Below the pieces are notes generated by a model, which saw nothing but the letters and a program-made list of their open reading frames with translations, ran no database searches and was not told where the DNA came from. From assembly GCF_964355755.1 (NCBI RefSeq), contig NC_092674.1, forward strand, positions 14,763,001 to 14,827,000: DNA of 64,000 bases, written 5' to 3'. Within the stretch, counting starts at the first letter, position 1; each line of letters opens with the position of its first letter. A program made the translations under genes and the position numbers. Shown in pieces: positions 1-10,564 of the stretch. Source of the stretch: Antedon mediterranea (lineage: Eukaryota > Echinodermata > Crinoidea > Comatulida > Antedonidae).

Positions 1-118
1 CTTAACGTTGACGCAACCGAACTGGTTTGATTTCACGCAGGCGGGGGCAAACACAATTATTGGAAGGGCATTTTCTTACGTTGCGTCGTTTGCGTCACGT
101 CGCTAGTGGGAACCACGC
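1..118. repeat. Possible right end of a non-autonomous DNA transposon
   Basis: The terminal stretch has clustered GCGTC/ACG motifs and ends in GTGGGAACCACGCT followed by TAA. Read from the other strand it starts AGCGTGGTTCCCACTAG after a TTA, which fits a PIF/Harbinger-type MITE end with a 3-bp target site. The other end lies outside the window, so the terminal inverted repeat cannot be verified. From 119 to 230 I see nothing else. Confidence 0.3.
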
Positions 119-229
119 TTAATGTTCATAACAACTATCGGTTATTACAAATAAAAATGCTATAAAAGATTGTATGCTCAAGATGGTTGGCCAAAGTGCA
201 TAACAGCCATGGTACAGACTTTAGTTTCA

Positions 230-2095
230 TACCCTTTCAACTTCATCAAGCACGAATCCAAAAAAAGTGTCAAATTTTCCTCCAGGCCTTCCTTTGTTAC
301 AGTTTCTCAAATCTGCGAGAAGTCCATCTTCGCCATCCAAGATCATCCTAACTTTTTGGTCCATTATTTTGTTTTGATCAGCCGATGCATCCAATGCAAG
401 CTCTGAGTAAATGGCGCGAGTTACATGTGGGGACATCTTTGTCAAGCGTCCAAACCTAAACACAGACAAAAAGTAAAAAGACAATCAAACAAACTTAAAA
501 TTGTCCTAAAACACAAAAATGAATAAATCTTCTAAACTTATGCCCAGGACAATTCGGACAACAGGATTTTAAAGACCCACTTTATATCTTCCATATTTAA
601 TATCATTTTTTTCACAATCAAATGCCAAGGACAAGTGAATTTATCAAGCTACTTGTCACAAGATAAGTGAAGACTCATGCATCTGAATTGATCATGAGCT
701 GTCTTATCAGACAGCTTAACAAAAGTAGTCCTAACATACAGGAGACCTAACAATCATACAGTAGACCTACCTTTCATGGAACTCTTTTTTCATTTTCCAT
801 GTGTGGAACTCGGGAAGCATTCTCTGTACACTGGCATAGAGGTCCTTACTGTCTTGAGCCTTTTCACTCTCCGTCCTGTTTTCAGTGACCTTAGAAAGCA
901 CAACTATGGTAGTATGGCTTCCACCAGGTGAATACCTTAAGACATAGATTAGACATAGATAAAACAATTAAAGTATGTAAACACCTACAATCACTCAGTT
1001 GAATTACTCATCAACATACATCTAATTATAATTTAAATTATTTACTATGCTTTTTAAAATAATTCAGGAACAAAGCAAACTTACTTCAGTAAATGAATTT
1101 CCATTGAAAGTCTTAAGCGTTCCAAAAAGCGCCATCGTTCCTGGGTTGTCAACGGTTTACTGACATGCTTGCTCTCGTCAAAGAATATTGGTTGTCCGAT
1201 TTCTAGCTTTTTCATCTCTTCATTTAGAAGTTTAAGGTCAACACTTACTTCACCAGAAGTCTTCGCTATAAACTGTACTGTAGTATCCTCAGATACTTGA
1301 AAAAAAAGAAAGAAAATTGAATGATTAAATAAAAATATATTATTCCTAGACAAAACCTACTGTACCATTAAAGTTGAACTCCACTAAAAAATAAGTAAAT
1401 CTGAATATATAGCGATTGTTTACAATTAATTAACTATTACGTCATTTATTAATTTATTGATTAATTAGTGGGACATGATTTTAACATCAAACTAAGTCGT
1501 AATGTATTATATTACATATTTTGCCCACAAACTGAAATTTAATGGAAAGACCTCAACTTAAGTTGATAAGAAATCAAATAAAATAAAACAACAATATATA
1601 CAAGTAAAATGAGAATAAGTAAACAATTAATAATGAACTTACTATATATAGCAATCAATTAACAGTAAGTACTTCAAAGTATAAAAAAACATGAGACGAG
1701 CACAATTGAAGTAAAAACTTGTTTGCCAAGTAAAGCAAGACAATTAATGTTGATTTATTGCTTACCAAGTGGACTGGATGAGTAAAGTTTTGTCTCTTCT
1801 GTTGGTCCTTGTTCTGGTCATCCAAAAATTGTTTGTAGGACGACAAACAAGATGAAAGATTTGCAATGCAGCTGGAAAATTCTAAAAATTTACCAAGAAT
1901 AGGCTTCTCCAACAGCTTCATTAATGCATTTGCATGGAAGTTTAAGTCCACTGCTGACAAAGCATGCTTCTTCCTCTTTCTCTTATTCAGATCAATGTAG
2001 CCTTTGTACTTTGTCCATACCTCTGGCACCCTTTCAACCCTATCGTTAATCACATCATGGTCCAGCGTGATGCACCAAAGTGCATTTGTAAGAGT
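230..2095 (-). CDS. Multi-exon fragment of a multi-copy invertebrate gene family (unknown function)
   Basis: Four exon-like blocks with consensus splice sites are readable on the minus strand: about 2095-1766 (acceptor TGCAG, donor GTAAGC), 1295-1085 (TTCAAG, GTAAGT), 935-771 (CTTAAG, GTAGGT) and 455-232 (TGTTTAG acceptor). The last two join into a continuous protein containing SVQRMLPEFHTW, then RAIYSELALDAS, LDGEDGLLADLR and GRPGGKFD. I recognise this pattern as a family present in many near-identical copies in cnidarian, lancelet and echinoderm genomes, with no experimentally known function. The 2095-1766 exon carries VWTKYKGYIDLNKRKRKKHA, a basic stretch. No start or stop is visible, so the gene is partial at one end and may run past the window. 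Reading frames stay open across the exons, so it could be expressed. It may be a host gene family or a domesticated transposon; I cannot decide. Confidence 0.5.
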
Positions 2096-2147
2096 CTGCA
2101 AAAAAAAAATTGATACAATAAGAGGTCATTCACAATTAAAGCATTGT

Positions 2148-2225
2148 TTCTCTGCGCCTTTGATCAATTATGGAATTGGCGCAATATATATGTTAGATTA
2201 TTATTATTATTATTTATTATATAAA
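2148..2225 (+). repeat. LINE/SINE 3' tail, copy 1
   Basis: The motif GCGCCTTTGATCAATTATGG, then AATTGGCGC, then an (ATT)n run, recurs at about 32193-32265 in slightly diverged form. Such a conserved end followed by a short simple repeat is typical of CR1/L2-like LINE 3' ends or of SINEs that borrow them. It lies just upstream of a minus-strand exon, so it is probably an intronic insertion. From 2226 to 2890 there are only A/T homopolymers and no gene I can support. Confidence 0.5.
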
Positions 2226-2889
2226 GCTCAGAAAACACATGCAAGTGTATATGTAGAATAGGGATATTTAATGTAAAGGATAAAAAAAAATCTTGAATTA
2301 CCGTAACAATGTAATAACCATCTGTCTGCGCATTACCCTGTGTCGGAAATGAAATCTCTCACTACAATAGTAATATTATATTTATAACCATAGGCTTAGT
2401 AATACTAATATAATTCAATTGTAGTAGGGCAGGCTAGGTTTAATACTGCAGTGCTGGGAAAAGAACAAGGAGGGAGTATTTGCAAGCATTGCAAATTCAG
2501 TACCGAACGCTAATTTTGAGAAACTTTTGTGGCGTCGGGGAAGGTCGAAGCAAAAAAAAAAAAAACCCCATCCTATATTTCCCATTGACTTTTTGTGGCC
2601 TAGGGGCGGTGGAAATAAAGATTGTTTTTAAAAAGTAAAAAAAAAAAAAAATTGATATGTCATTAAGTTATTATAAGTTAAGTTTTTTATCCAGAACACG
2701 TTGCGATTTTGCTAGAATTTGAAATGCAATATTTGCTTGTTGCCTGTATTTAAGACGGATGAATTTTCTCATATCACCCATGGTTTTAAGTTTGATCTTT
2801 TTTATTCGATCTGCATATTGAATATCTGTAGTTGTTGGGGCGCCCGAAGATAAACAATAAACTCTTTCCTTGTCATCAAAATCAAAAGG

Positions 2890-3715
2890 ATTTATAAACT
2901 CCTATTGACTTGTATCTGACCTCTATGTTGTTCTGTTGGACGTAACTCCCAGTGCTGCTTGTTATCACCTTCATATAATATGTCTGCCATACTGTACATT
3001 GCTTGTAAATATTTTGTTCTCTCTTTTGTAGAGCAACACCACCTTTGGTATGCGCTATAGTTCATAGTCCACAGTCCTCTAGACTTTGAGTGTTTTATGA
3101 ACATTTCTTCAATCGTTTTATCAACAGCACAACGATTAGCTGGAATAAACGATCGAGCAACACTAAATGCACCACGCTTAATAAGGTCTTCAGCACCAGG
3201 ATGAGAAGCTTCTATATTCAGCAGAAATGTTGACAAATATGTAAGATACCTCGCATAATTCAATCCACAAAAACTAAAAAAGAGATCAGACAAAGACAGT
3301 TGACATAGTTGTTTTAACAGCACGGTTGAGATTTAGCATCAACCATCAACCATCAACCATCAACCATCAACCATCAACCACCAACCACCAACCATCAACC
3401 ATCAACCATCAACCATCAATCCATGTATGAAATCCAAAGTTGTGCGGTTTTCCAAATTTCCCATTTCGAATTTCATCGCTAAATGAAGAATACTTACTGA
3501 TGTACAATCCTACATCTTTGTCAGTGAGTAACTCATTCTCTGTGCTTTTATTGATGTTTTTCATAAATTCATCAAGCTTTTTCTTTAAGTTAGTACTATC
3601 TTGTGAATCAGCAAATTTCTGTAGAAGCAGATGCTCAAGAGCCTCAGTCAGAATTTCATGGCAACTGATCGCTCTGGAGTAATTTTGTCCAGAAAGCACT
3701 CCATTCAGTGATCCA
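2890..3715 (-). CDS. N-terminal part of a multi-copy transposon-like gene family (fragment)
   Basis: Two minus-strand open blocks are present. The upstream one (about 3715-3410) holds SGQNYSRAISCHEILTEAL and GLYISKYSSF. The downstream one (about 3323-2892) holds NYARYLTYL, GAFSVARSFIPANRCAVDK and MFIKHSKSRG. I know this order (N-terminal helical part, a NYARY box, then a VAR/NR-VDK box) from a protein family found in dozens to hundreds of copies in cnidarian, mollusc and echinoderm genomes. Its C-terminal half carries a PDTDVLVL motif, and a separate copy of that half lies at 14.4-15.3 kb. The function is not established; a nuclease-like fold has been suggested to me only by the acidic motif. 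A (CAACCAT)n array separates the two blocks and disrupts the frame, so this copy is probably defective. Confidence 0.5.
3339..3421. repeat. (CAACCAT)n microsatellite
   Basis: About eleven 7-bp units, mostly CAACCAT with some CAACCAC. The array sits between two minus-strand coding blocks of the same gene fragment, where it adds out-of-frame sequence. Confidence 0.95.
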
Positions 3716-3942
3716 CATTATTTCGAACTCAAGTAGTATATCGCTTAGTCAAGTTCCAGCCATCTTTTTCCCAATCATTTTCAGGTATGCACTTGCTATG
3801 CTAGATGAAATTGAAAGTTACCGATGAGTATGATGTGATTTGATTATTCGTTAGGGATGTTCCGTACCAGATCAATGGGTAAGCCTTCATACAAACACCT
3901 AGGTCAAACAATATTACAACATACTGTTTACCAACTTCCTTA

Positions 3943-4195
3943 TAAAGAGATTGCTAGTCTCTTGGTTTAGTTACTTAACTACGATAAAAGACTACAACGT
4001 AAAGTACTCACCATTATACTAGTCTTTAGCTGTATGATAATATGAGTGAGTAATAATATAGTTTACGTCTGGGTTCCGTCTCTGACTTATCCAAGTGCCC
4101 TCAACGTAGTTGACGTTCCAAGGCATACGCACGGCGGAGCGCGTCCAGGTGTTTAGAACGACGCGCTCCACTTAAGCATGTGTAGCGGCACTACA
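3943..4195 (-). repeat. 3' LTR of the 3.9-kb element
   Basis: Matches 5726-5970 in the same orientation. It starts after CTTA and ends at ACTACA on the plus strand. A GTAG..CTAC hairpin sits at the terminus. Confidence 0.85.
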
Positions 4196-4799
4196 TTCCT
4201 CCATGTTTTATTTTTTTGTCTTCCCCTTGTTCTTCTACACACATTGCTCTTCCTTTCTTTCCTTCCACTTCATTTTTCTTTTTTTTTTTTTTTTTTTAAA
4301 CAACAATAACACATAACATACAATTCAAGAAAAAGAAACTACCTGAAAGAACCTGATAAGAATTTTGTAAAAATGAACTAATTGGAAAAATTACTTTCTA
4401 AACAAAATTTTCATTAATTTGGTCTTGGAATTTTTTTGGGGGGATTTATTCATAGGCAAAGCGGAGATTTTCCAAGAATTCCACCATGCATCCGAACTGC
4501 CGCCGCTGACCACTTCCCAGCTGAGCCAAACGCTCCACCACCTCCCGATTGGCATTGAATGAGCATAAAACAGAGCCGTGGGTGGATGGATGTTTTCCAC
4601 ATTTGGCTGCTGCCACTGTGCTTGACATGGTGATGGTCCGGCCTGCACTTGACGTGGTTTAGAAAATCGACAGCGTCTGGGCTCCACCGAGGTAGGCCTG
4701 CCATACCTCTGGCACAGCTCCACGAATGTCCTTTTATTATCACTAGTGGCTCTCGCCACCAGGAAAAGAAGACACCGAGTGTGGAGTAGACCCAGCGGT

Positions 4800-5725
4800 G
4801 ATGCTAACGGCCCATCGACTCCATCATCCTTCTTAGTGACTTTGTAAAGAAGAATCCAGGTTGGATTCTCCCCTCAGCGTTGAAGAGTGCCACCGTTTTG
4901 GTAACACTCTCGTCGCACTCTGGAACGAGTTTTACCAACTCCTGGATGAAACTCCAGCATCGAGATGAGGTGGTCGACGAAACCTCCGGCGCTGTCTCTG
5001 TCATATGTGGTGCGCCAGGTGTTGCTTTGGGTTTTCGGGCACTCGGCCACATCCTGCCACTGGGCACAGGGATGCCTGACGTGACTGCTTACCTGATTCC
5101 CTCTGACCGGCTTCAGGATGAGGTCTTTTGTTGGTGTCTTTTGACCGTTTGTCGGCCTTTTCCTGATGTTTTTCTTTTGGTACCGCCCCAGCACTAGTAG
5201 GAGCAGCACTGGTCGCTGTACCAATGAGACAGACGCCATAAACCTTCACCATTATTTCCTCTTTGGACGTACTCATTCGTATTGTCCTCATTACCGCGAT
5301 CTCGATCATTGTAATCGAAACCTCGAAAATCAGTCCGAACTTTACCGACATCGTCCGAGTAGCGTCTATAGCGATTACCGTTGATGTACCCCCCATGGCA
5401 GCATTCCCATTCCACGACCCCGTCGTTGGAACTCTCGATCTCTTGCGTCCCCTTGACGATTTATTGATTGCCAAGGAACTTGACCGCGTTCCATAGGCAC
5501 ACACCTATTAGACTCGCCGCCAGCTCGTTCGTCGAAACACATGCCATCGCCCGGATAATGAGAGTCGCAATTTCGGATATCCCCGTTAGGAGTATCGTAG
5601 TTATAATAGGAATTACATAGCCTGTCCGTCGTGGTTACATTTGATACAGAGTTAACGTTAACGCACATCCAGATTTCATATTTTGGCAGAAAAATATCGC
5701 GTTTAATTTTAATCCTTGTCGCCAA
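4800..5725 (-). pseudogene. Degenerate gag-like reading frame with a CCHH motif
   Basis: On the minus strand, just downstream of the primer-binding site, there are overlapping open frames. One (5504-5001) is rich in Lys, Arg, Glu and Ala, then reads LCPVAGCGRVPENPKQHL and AHH. This is a CX4C...HX2-3H zinc-binding arrangement of the sort seen in retroelement gag proteins, and it stops at 5001. Another frame (5067-4804) continues plausibly with SFIQELVKLVPECDESV and ends RRMMESMGR, implying a frameshift between the two. No protease, reverse transcriptase or integrase motif is visible. The assignment as gag rests on position and the zinc knuckle, not on a family match. Confidence 0.45.
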
Positions 5726-5970
5726 TAAAGAGATTGCTAGTCTCTTGGTTTAGTTACTTAACTACGATAAAAGACTACAACGTAAAGTACTCACCATTAT
5801 AATAGTCTTTAGCTGTATGATAATATGAGTGAGTAATAATATAGTTTACGTCTGGGTTCCGTCTCTGACTTATTTAAGTGTCCTCAACGTAGTTGACGTT
5901 CCAATAAATATGCACGGCGGAGCGCGTCAAGAACAATGCGCTCCGCTTTAGTATGTGTAGCGGCACTACA
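5726..5970 (-). repeat. 5' LTR of the 3.9-kb element
   Basis: Direct repeat partner of 3943-4195. It is followed on the plus strand by the target duplicate CTTA at 5971-5974 and flanked internally by the primer-binding site. Confidence 0.85.
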
Positions 5971-5973
5971 CTT

Positions 5974-6043
5974 AGTTGCTTCTTCCGGGTAACGCAGACA
6001 CTCATTGTACAATGAGTGTCTGCGTTACTCGGAAGAAGCAACT
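5974..6043. repeat. 70-bp near-perfect palindrome
   Basis: Two 35-nt arms with no spacer, centred on CATTGTACAATG, with a single C/T mismatch. It abuts the LTR element end. It can form a cruciform in DNA or a long hairpin in RNA. Confidence 0.95.
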
Positions 6044-6356
6044 GTTATTGGATGTGCAATTATAGGATAGTAGTCAATGGTGGTTAATCTTGAAGGCTTG
6101 TCTCCTATTTCAAATATAGTGTACTATTTATGTATGATGTGAATAAAGTTGGTATTATTATTATTATTATTATTAAGGAAATGTATCCTCCCCATCCTGA
6201 AACAGTTAGACCTGTTTTAACAGCATGAACTTGTATGAGTACCCAAAGAAGATTTCTGTTTATTGCCTCCATATCATAAGTAGGTTTTATTTTAGCACAT
6301 ACATATATCCTGGGTTTTTGCGCTTTGAAATATAACAATCAGGAAGTGTATCAGCA

Positions 6357-6482
6357 GGAGCCTGGCTTGAACGTTTACCTCTGGTGTGTAAACCATTAGG
6401 AGCCTGGATTGAACGTTTACCTCTGGTGTGTAAACCATTAGGAGCCTGGCTTGAACGTTTACCTCTGGTGTGTAAGCCATTT
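6357..6482. repeat. 42-bp tandem repeat, three copies
   Basis: Three units beginning AGGAGCCTGG and containing TTACCTCTGGTGTGTAA. Because 42 is a multiple of three, frames remain open across it, which is the cause of the apparent ORF there. From 6045 to 6356 there is an (ATT)n tract at 6149-6175 and no gene. From 6483 to 7120 I see nothing beyond a short CCAGTA run at 6709-6732. Confidence 0.9.
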
Positions 6483-7122
6483 TAGTAGAAGCAATGCCCA
6501 AAAAGTGGCTTATTTAAGGAGTTAGTGAAATTTATAATTCCCAGCAATGTTTTAACTGTATATATGAACTGTTTTATAAGTTGTTTTGTGACTGTGTAAT
6601 TTGGTAGTAGTCACTCTCATACTGTAGGCCTACATTTAAAAGTAACACATCCAAATGCCAACTTCAAGTCAATGGCTACCAGATGTCTCTGTGAGACGGT
6701 TATTTGAACCAGTACCAGTACCAGTACCAGTGCAACCGGCAAATTAACAAGCTGAATTATATATCAAAATGTTTATAATTTTATAGGCTTTCAGAAACTG
6801 CATGATGACACTTTCAAAACTGCTGCCATTTTTTATTACAACCCTTTAAAGACAACTCACTTTTTATTCTATGAAAAAAATCCACAAGTAGTTTTAAAAA
6901 GTTTTTGTAACTTATCATTATAAAATGGGGAAAATATGAATTTTATTTTTTCCGGTTGTAGATTTTTATATCTTCACTTCTATTTCATGATAGGTTTTCT
7001 TGTGAAATTTTGCTTAAACTTCAAATATTATGAGAAAAAAATAAAAGAACCTGCTATTCAATATTCTCTAGGTTTTTAACTACAATCTGTAAAGTAGTAT
7101 TAATAACTTAATAAATCATATA

Positions 7123-8330
7123 GCATCATAGTAGACCTGGTGGTTTTACATTTAGATAAGAAGGGGGCCTATGCTCGAGAGCTATTCATAGACTTTTCAT
7201 CTGCATTTAATTTGATGCAGCCTCATATTTTAATGAATAAAATGTCTGAATTGAAGGTTAATCCTTACGTTGCTTTATGGGTTGGTGATTTTCTTACAAA
7301 TCGGCTACAGTATGTTAAAGTTGGTAAATCTATCTCAGAGATTAGAAAGATCAACACTGGTGCACCCCAGGGGTGTTGTCTGTCATCAAGTTTATTTACA
7401 ATATATACTAGTGAATGTCGATCTTCATGTAGCATGTGTCATATAATCAAATACGCAGATGACATGGTACTTATTGGTCTACTGAAAAATGCTGACGATC
7501 ATGTGTAAAGGCTGAATATGTTAAATTAATGTCATGGTGCAATGACAATTACCTTAAGATTAATTTTAATAAAACTAAAGATATTATATGGGATTTTAGG
7601 AAAAAGAAAAATGAAAAAAGTTATCTGACAGTTAATGATCAGACAATTGAACGTGTTCATGAAACCAAATATCTTGGTACACATATTGATGATCAACTTA
7701 GTTTTGAAAAAAATACGGCCGAGATAATTAAGAAAGGTCACCAAGGGTTATATTTCCTAAGAAAGCTAAATAAATTTAATGTTAGCTGTGGTACTTTAAA
7801 ATTATTCTATGAAACAGTTATTCAATCAGTACTTTTATTGCTTGGTTCGGTAATTTAAATGAAACACACAAGAAAGGTCTCATTAGAATTACTAAGATAG
7901 CATCAAATATAATGGGTTGTACGGTTAATGATTTAAAATATCTTTATGAAAAACAGGTCCTAAGTAAATTAAGTAAAATTTTAGAAGATAAGAAACATCC
8001 ATTACATATGAGATTGTATAAAAACAAGTCAGGCCGGTTACGGGCTCCTAGAGCTGATACGTCAAGAAACCGACTGTCTTTTGTACCAAATTCAACTCAT
8101 ATTTTTAACTCAAAGATTGTTAGATCATAATAGCGCACATGCAATATATATTTTAAAGTTTTACTGTTGATGGATGTTTTAATTAATGTTTTTAAATTGT
8201 AAATTTGTTCTATGTATGATGTAATTATGAATGTTTTACCATATTTTTCTGCCGAGGAAAATAATTTTTCCATGTACAATTTAGTATATATGGAACGAAT
8301 AAGATTTGATTTGATTTGATTTGATTTTGA
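7123..8330 (+). mobile_element. 5'-truncated CR1/L2/Rex-type LINE
   Basis: The region begins inside the reverse transcriptase domain, reads through the C-terminus, and ends at 8304-8329 in (GATTT)n. Short tandem repeats instead of poly(A) are the usual 3' end of CR1/L2-group elements. There is no endonuclease and no ORF1, so the copy was truncated at insertion, as most LINE copies are. Confidence 0.85.
7140..8128 (+). pseudogene. LINE reverse transcriptase, C-terminal half, frameshifted
   Basis: The first segment (7140-7508) shows the RT motifs FIDFSSAFN, then TGAPQGCCLSSSLF and KYADDMVLIG, which holds the catalytic YADD. The second (7529-7858) has MSWCNDNYLKINFNKTK and ETKYLGTHID, the usual post-catalytic thumb motifs. 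The third (about 7820-8128) reads AWFGNLNETHKKGLIRITK, then KHPLHMRLYKNKSGRLRAPR and ends RLSFVPNSTHIFN. The three lie in order and need two single-base frame corrections near 7510 and 7850. The gene would copy LINE RNA at the target site; this copy is dead. From 8330 to 9010 the DNA is A/T-rich with (TTA)n and holds no gene. Confidence 0.85.
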
Positions 8331-9399
8331 GTAGCTTCTCAAAACAATGATTCTAGCATTACTATGTGTGTTTGCTGTGTTTTTGTAGGGACCACTTTTT
8401 CTAGGCCCACTTGCTTTTCTGCTGAATTTGCTGCTGCTGCATAGTCAGGTCTCCCTAACAACAAACAACATTTGTATATTTTAAGCTAAAAATTACTGCT
8501 CTAACAGAGGTGAGTTTAAATAAGTTATTATACACTATTAATTTATTACTAGCGTTATCATTTTATGGTATTACTATTATTATTAATATTACTATTATTA
8601 TTAATATTAAATTGTTGTTATTATTATTGTTTTTATTATTATTTTTTGTTTTGTTTAGATTAAACCTTAGGACAACCAATTTAGATAGCTATAGAACATG
8701 CCTAGCTTTAGGAATGTAGGAACTTAAAAAATGTCATTAGTCGACAAGAGGACAAAGGACCAACTGCCCATAAAGTACCACCGTTATGTGGTCCAAAAGT
8801 ACAGATAGGCAAATCCAAGGAATATGATAAGAACCGTATTGTAGAGAATGAAGAAGCCACATTACGCAGTACTAGGTAAACAACAACCAATGAAGCTAAT
8901 TTTTATTGGCTTAATTACTGTTTTATATGTGGAGAACGATGTTCTATAAAACATCAACCGGGATGGTCGATGTTGGTTGGTTCAAAGGGTGAATCAAATA
9001 TGTACACTAAAGGCAGGCATACACAGTCATACATTTGTCTGTCATACACATCATACAATGTATGATCAGACAAAATCTGATTGTGTATGTGTGTGTTTAT
9101 GTGTCTGTCAGTGTCTGATGAGAGTAGAACAATGCTCTACTCATAATACATGTATTATGAAAGTCTGAAGACAATATTCACTATTGACCAATCAGAGCAC
9201 AGAGATTTTGATAGACTATTATTTATTTTTGCAAGATCAAGATGGTTGAGCACGAGGATTTTATTGACACTGACAATTTAATTGATCTCTTTGAAGAGAA
9301 TCCATGTTTATGGGATGTCAAATCCCATATCACAATAAAACTCTCAAGACGGCAACCTACAGTAAAATTGCTGAACGGTTGGAATCAGAAGGTATGTTT

Positions 9400-9860
9400 A
9401 AAGCTAGGCCTATACTATATAGGCCTAGGCTAGAACTAAATTTTAAAGCCTGTCAGAAGTTCTTCAGTCCACTTAAAACTCAAAAGCAAACGAAACCCAA
9501 GTGTAAGGCTATCCGGGGGCTATCCTAGCCTTGGCCAAAATGCTTATTGTTCTTACCCAATTCAGCCAATATTATTTTTATAAAAATCAGTAGGCCTAGG
9601 CCATGGTGGGTCAAATTAGATCTTTTTTTTTTAATGTTTACTACAACTAGGCCTAGTAGGGACCTAGCCTAGCTAGGCAGTCCTAGCTAGGCCTATATTA
9701 GGCTATAATTTAAATATCATGTCATCCATAAATCATCATAATAATAGTATTTAATAATATATGGTCTAGCTAGGCCTCTACTAGTTAAAGGTAGAGAAGG
9801 CCTACTACTAGTAGTAGGCCAAGACTAGGCCTAGCTTAGTGAGTAATGCACTTTTCAATT
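9400..9860. repeat. AGGCCTA-rich block
   Basis: Dense TAGGCCTA, CTAGGCCTA and CTAGCTAG palindromic motifs occur here. Similar blocks recur at about 19290-19330, 29040-29092, 38083-38140, 51510-51565, 57630-57920 and 63548-63810. The function is unknown; it is a compositional signature of the genome. Confidence 0.7.
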
Positions 9861-9879
9861 GTATGACCCACTATACGAC

Positions 9880-10130
9880 CCCCGGGAGAGGTGCGTCATT
9901 TGTCCGATGTGCGTCAAAAAGGTGACTTACCTTTAGGTGACCATGACGCACCCATTTTGACGCACTGTGACCATGTTGTTTATGATATGGTGGGTGGTAA
10001 AGTGACGGACATTGACACACCTTGTTCATTGATGTGACGTACCATCTAGGTTTTTTGACGCACCCCTGTGTCAGTAATTATTTGTAAATGACGCACCCAT
10101 GACGCACAATTGACAAGTGCATAAATTATA
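9880..10130. repeat. Dispersed repeat with GACGCAC motifs, copy 1
   Basis: Many TGACGCACC-type motifs occur, and the part from about 9990 (GTAAAGTGACGGACATTGAC through CACCCCTGTGTCA and AATTATTTGTAAATGACGC) recurs at 61199-61300. The shared block is about 130 bp. It probably derives from a small non-autonomous element. From 10131 to 10560 nothing else is seen. Confidence 0.75.
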
Positions 10131-10564
10131 GGAGAAGTAAAAAACAAATTTAACAAAACAAACTATTATTTTTACTATTTGTATAGGCAATATCTTTATT
10201 TTACTTCTAATGTTTTGCCTAAATATTTATACTGTAATATTTAAAAAAAACTCTAGTACTGTATTACTAAATGCAATTTATACAGTATTTAACAATAAGT
10301 CTACATACAATGTAATAATGTATACATTGCATATTCAGTTTAAAGTATTGAAATCATAAAAAATCATTGTTATTTAAGTAATAATCATTACTTATTTACA
10401 GTATTTGACATCAAAATTATATAAATTGTTTTTAAATTTTAGTGGACCTAATTAGCCTGTCCTCAAGAAAAACAATTTGTAATATGGAGGTAAGCTATTG
10501 AGTAATATATAACAGGATCCGTTTATCTTAAAATTATAGCCTAATGTCGCCACACATATAGCAT

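Larger units (their letters stand above)
3943..5970 (-). mobile_element. Short LTR retrotransposon with CTTA target duplication
   Basis: Two direct repeats (3943-4195 and 5726-5970) flank about 1.5 kb. Read on the minus strand, each LTR begins TGTAGTGCCGCTACAC and ends CTCTTTA. The element is bounded by CTTA on both sides (3939-3942 and 5971-5974), a 4-bp target duplication usual for Gypsy-type integrases. Directly inside the 5' LTR the minus strand reads TTGGCGACAAGGATTAA, a classic primer-binding-site form in animal Gypsy elements. A purine tract CATGGAGGAA precedes the 3' LTR. The interior is too short for reverse transcriptase and integrase, so the element is non-autonomous and resembles gag-only (TR-GAG) elements. 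The LTRs share nearly all positions but differ by an 8-9 bp length change and scattered substitutions, so it is not very recent. Confidence 0.85.

Noticed and set aside
170-406. 78-codon open frame on the plus strand
   Set aside because: It is the shadow of the minus-strand exon at 232-455, which has splice sites and family-like boxes.
3339-3421. CRISPR-like array
   Set aside because: Simple 7-bp microsatellite without spacers, in an animal genome.
4880-5496. Plus-strand open frames across the LTR element interior
   Set aside because: The element's LTRs, primer site and zinc motif are all oriented on the minus strand.
6292-6501. 69-codon repetitive ORF on the minus strand
   Set aside because: It results only from three 42-bp tandem units, a multiple of three.
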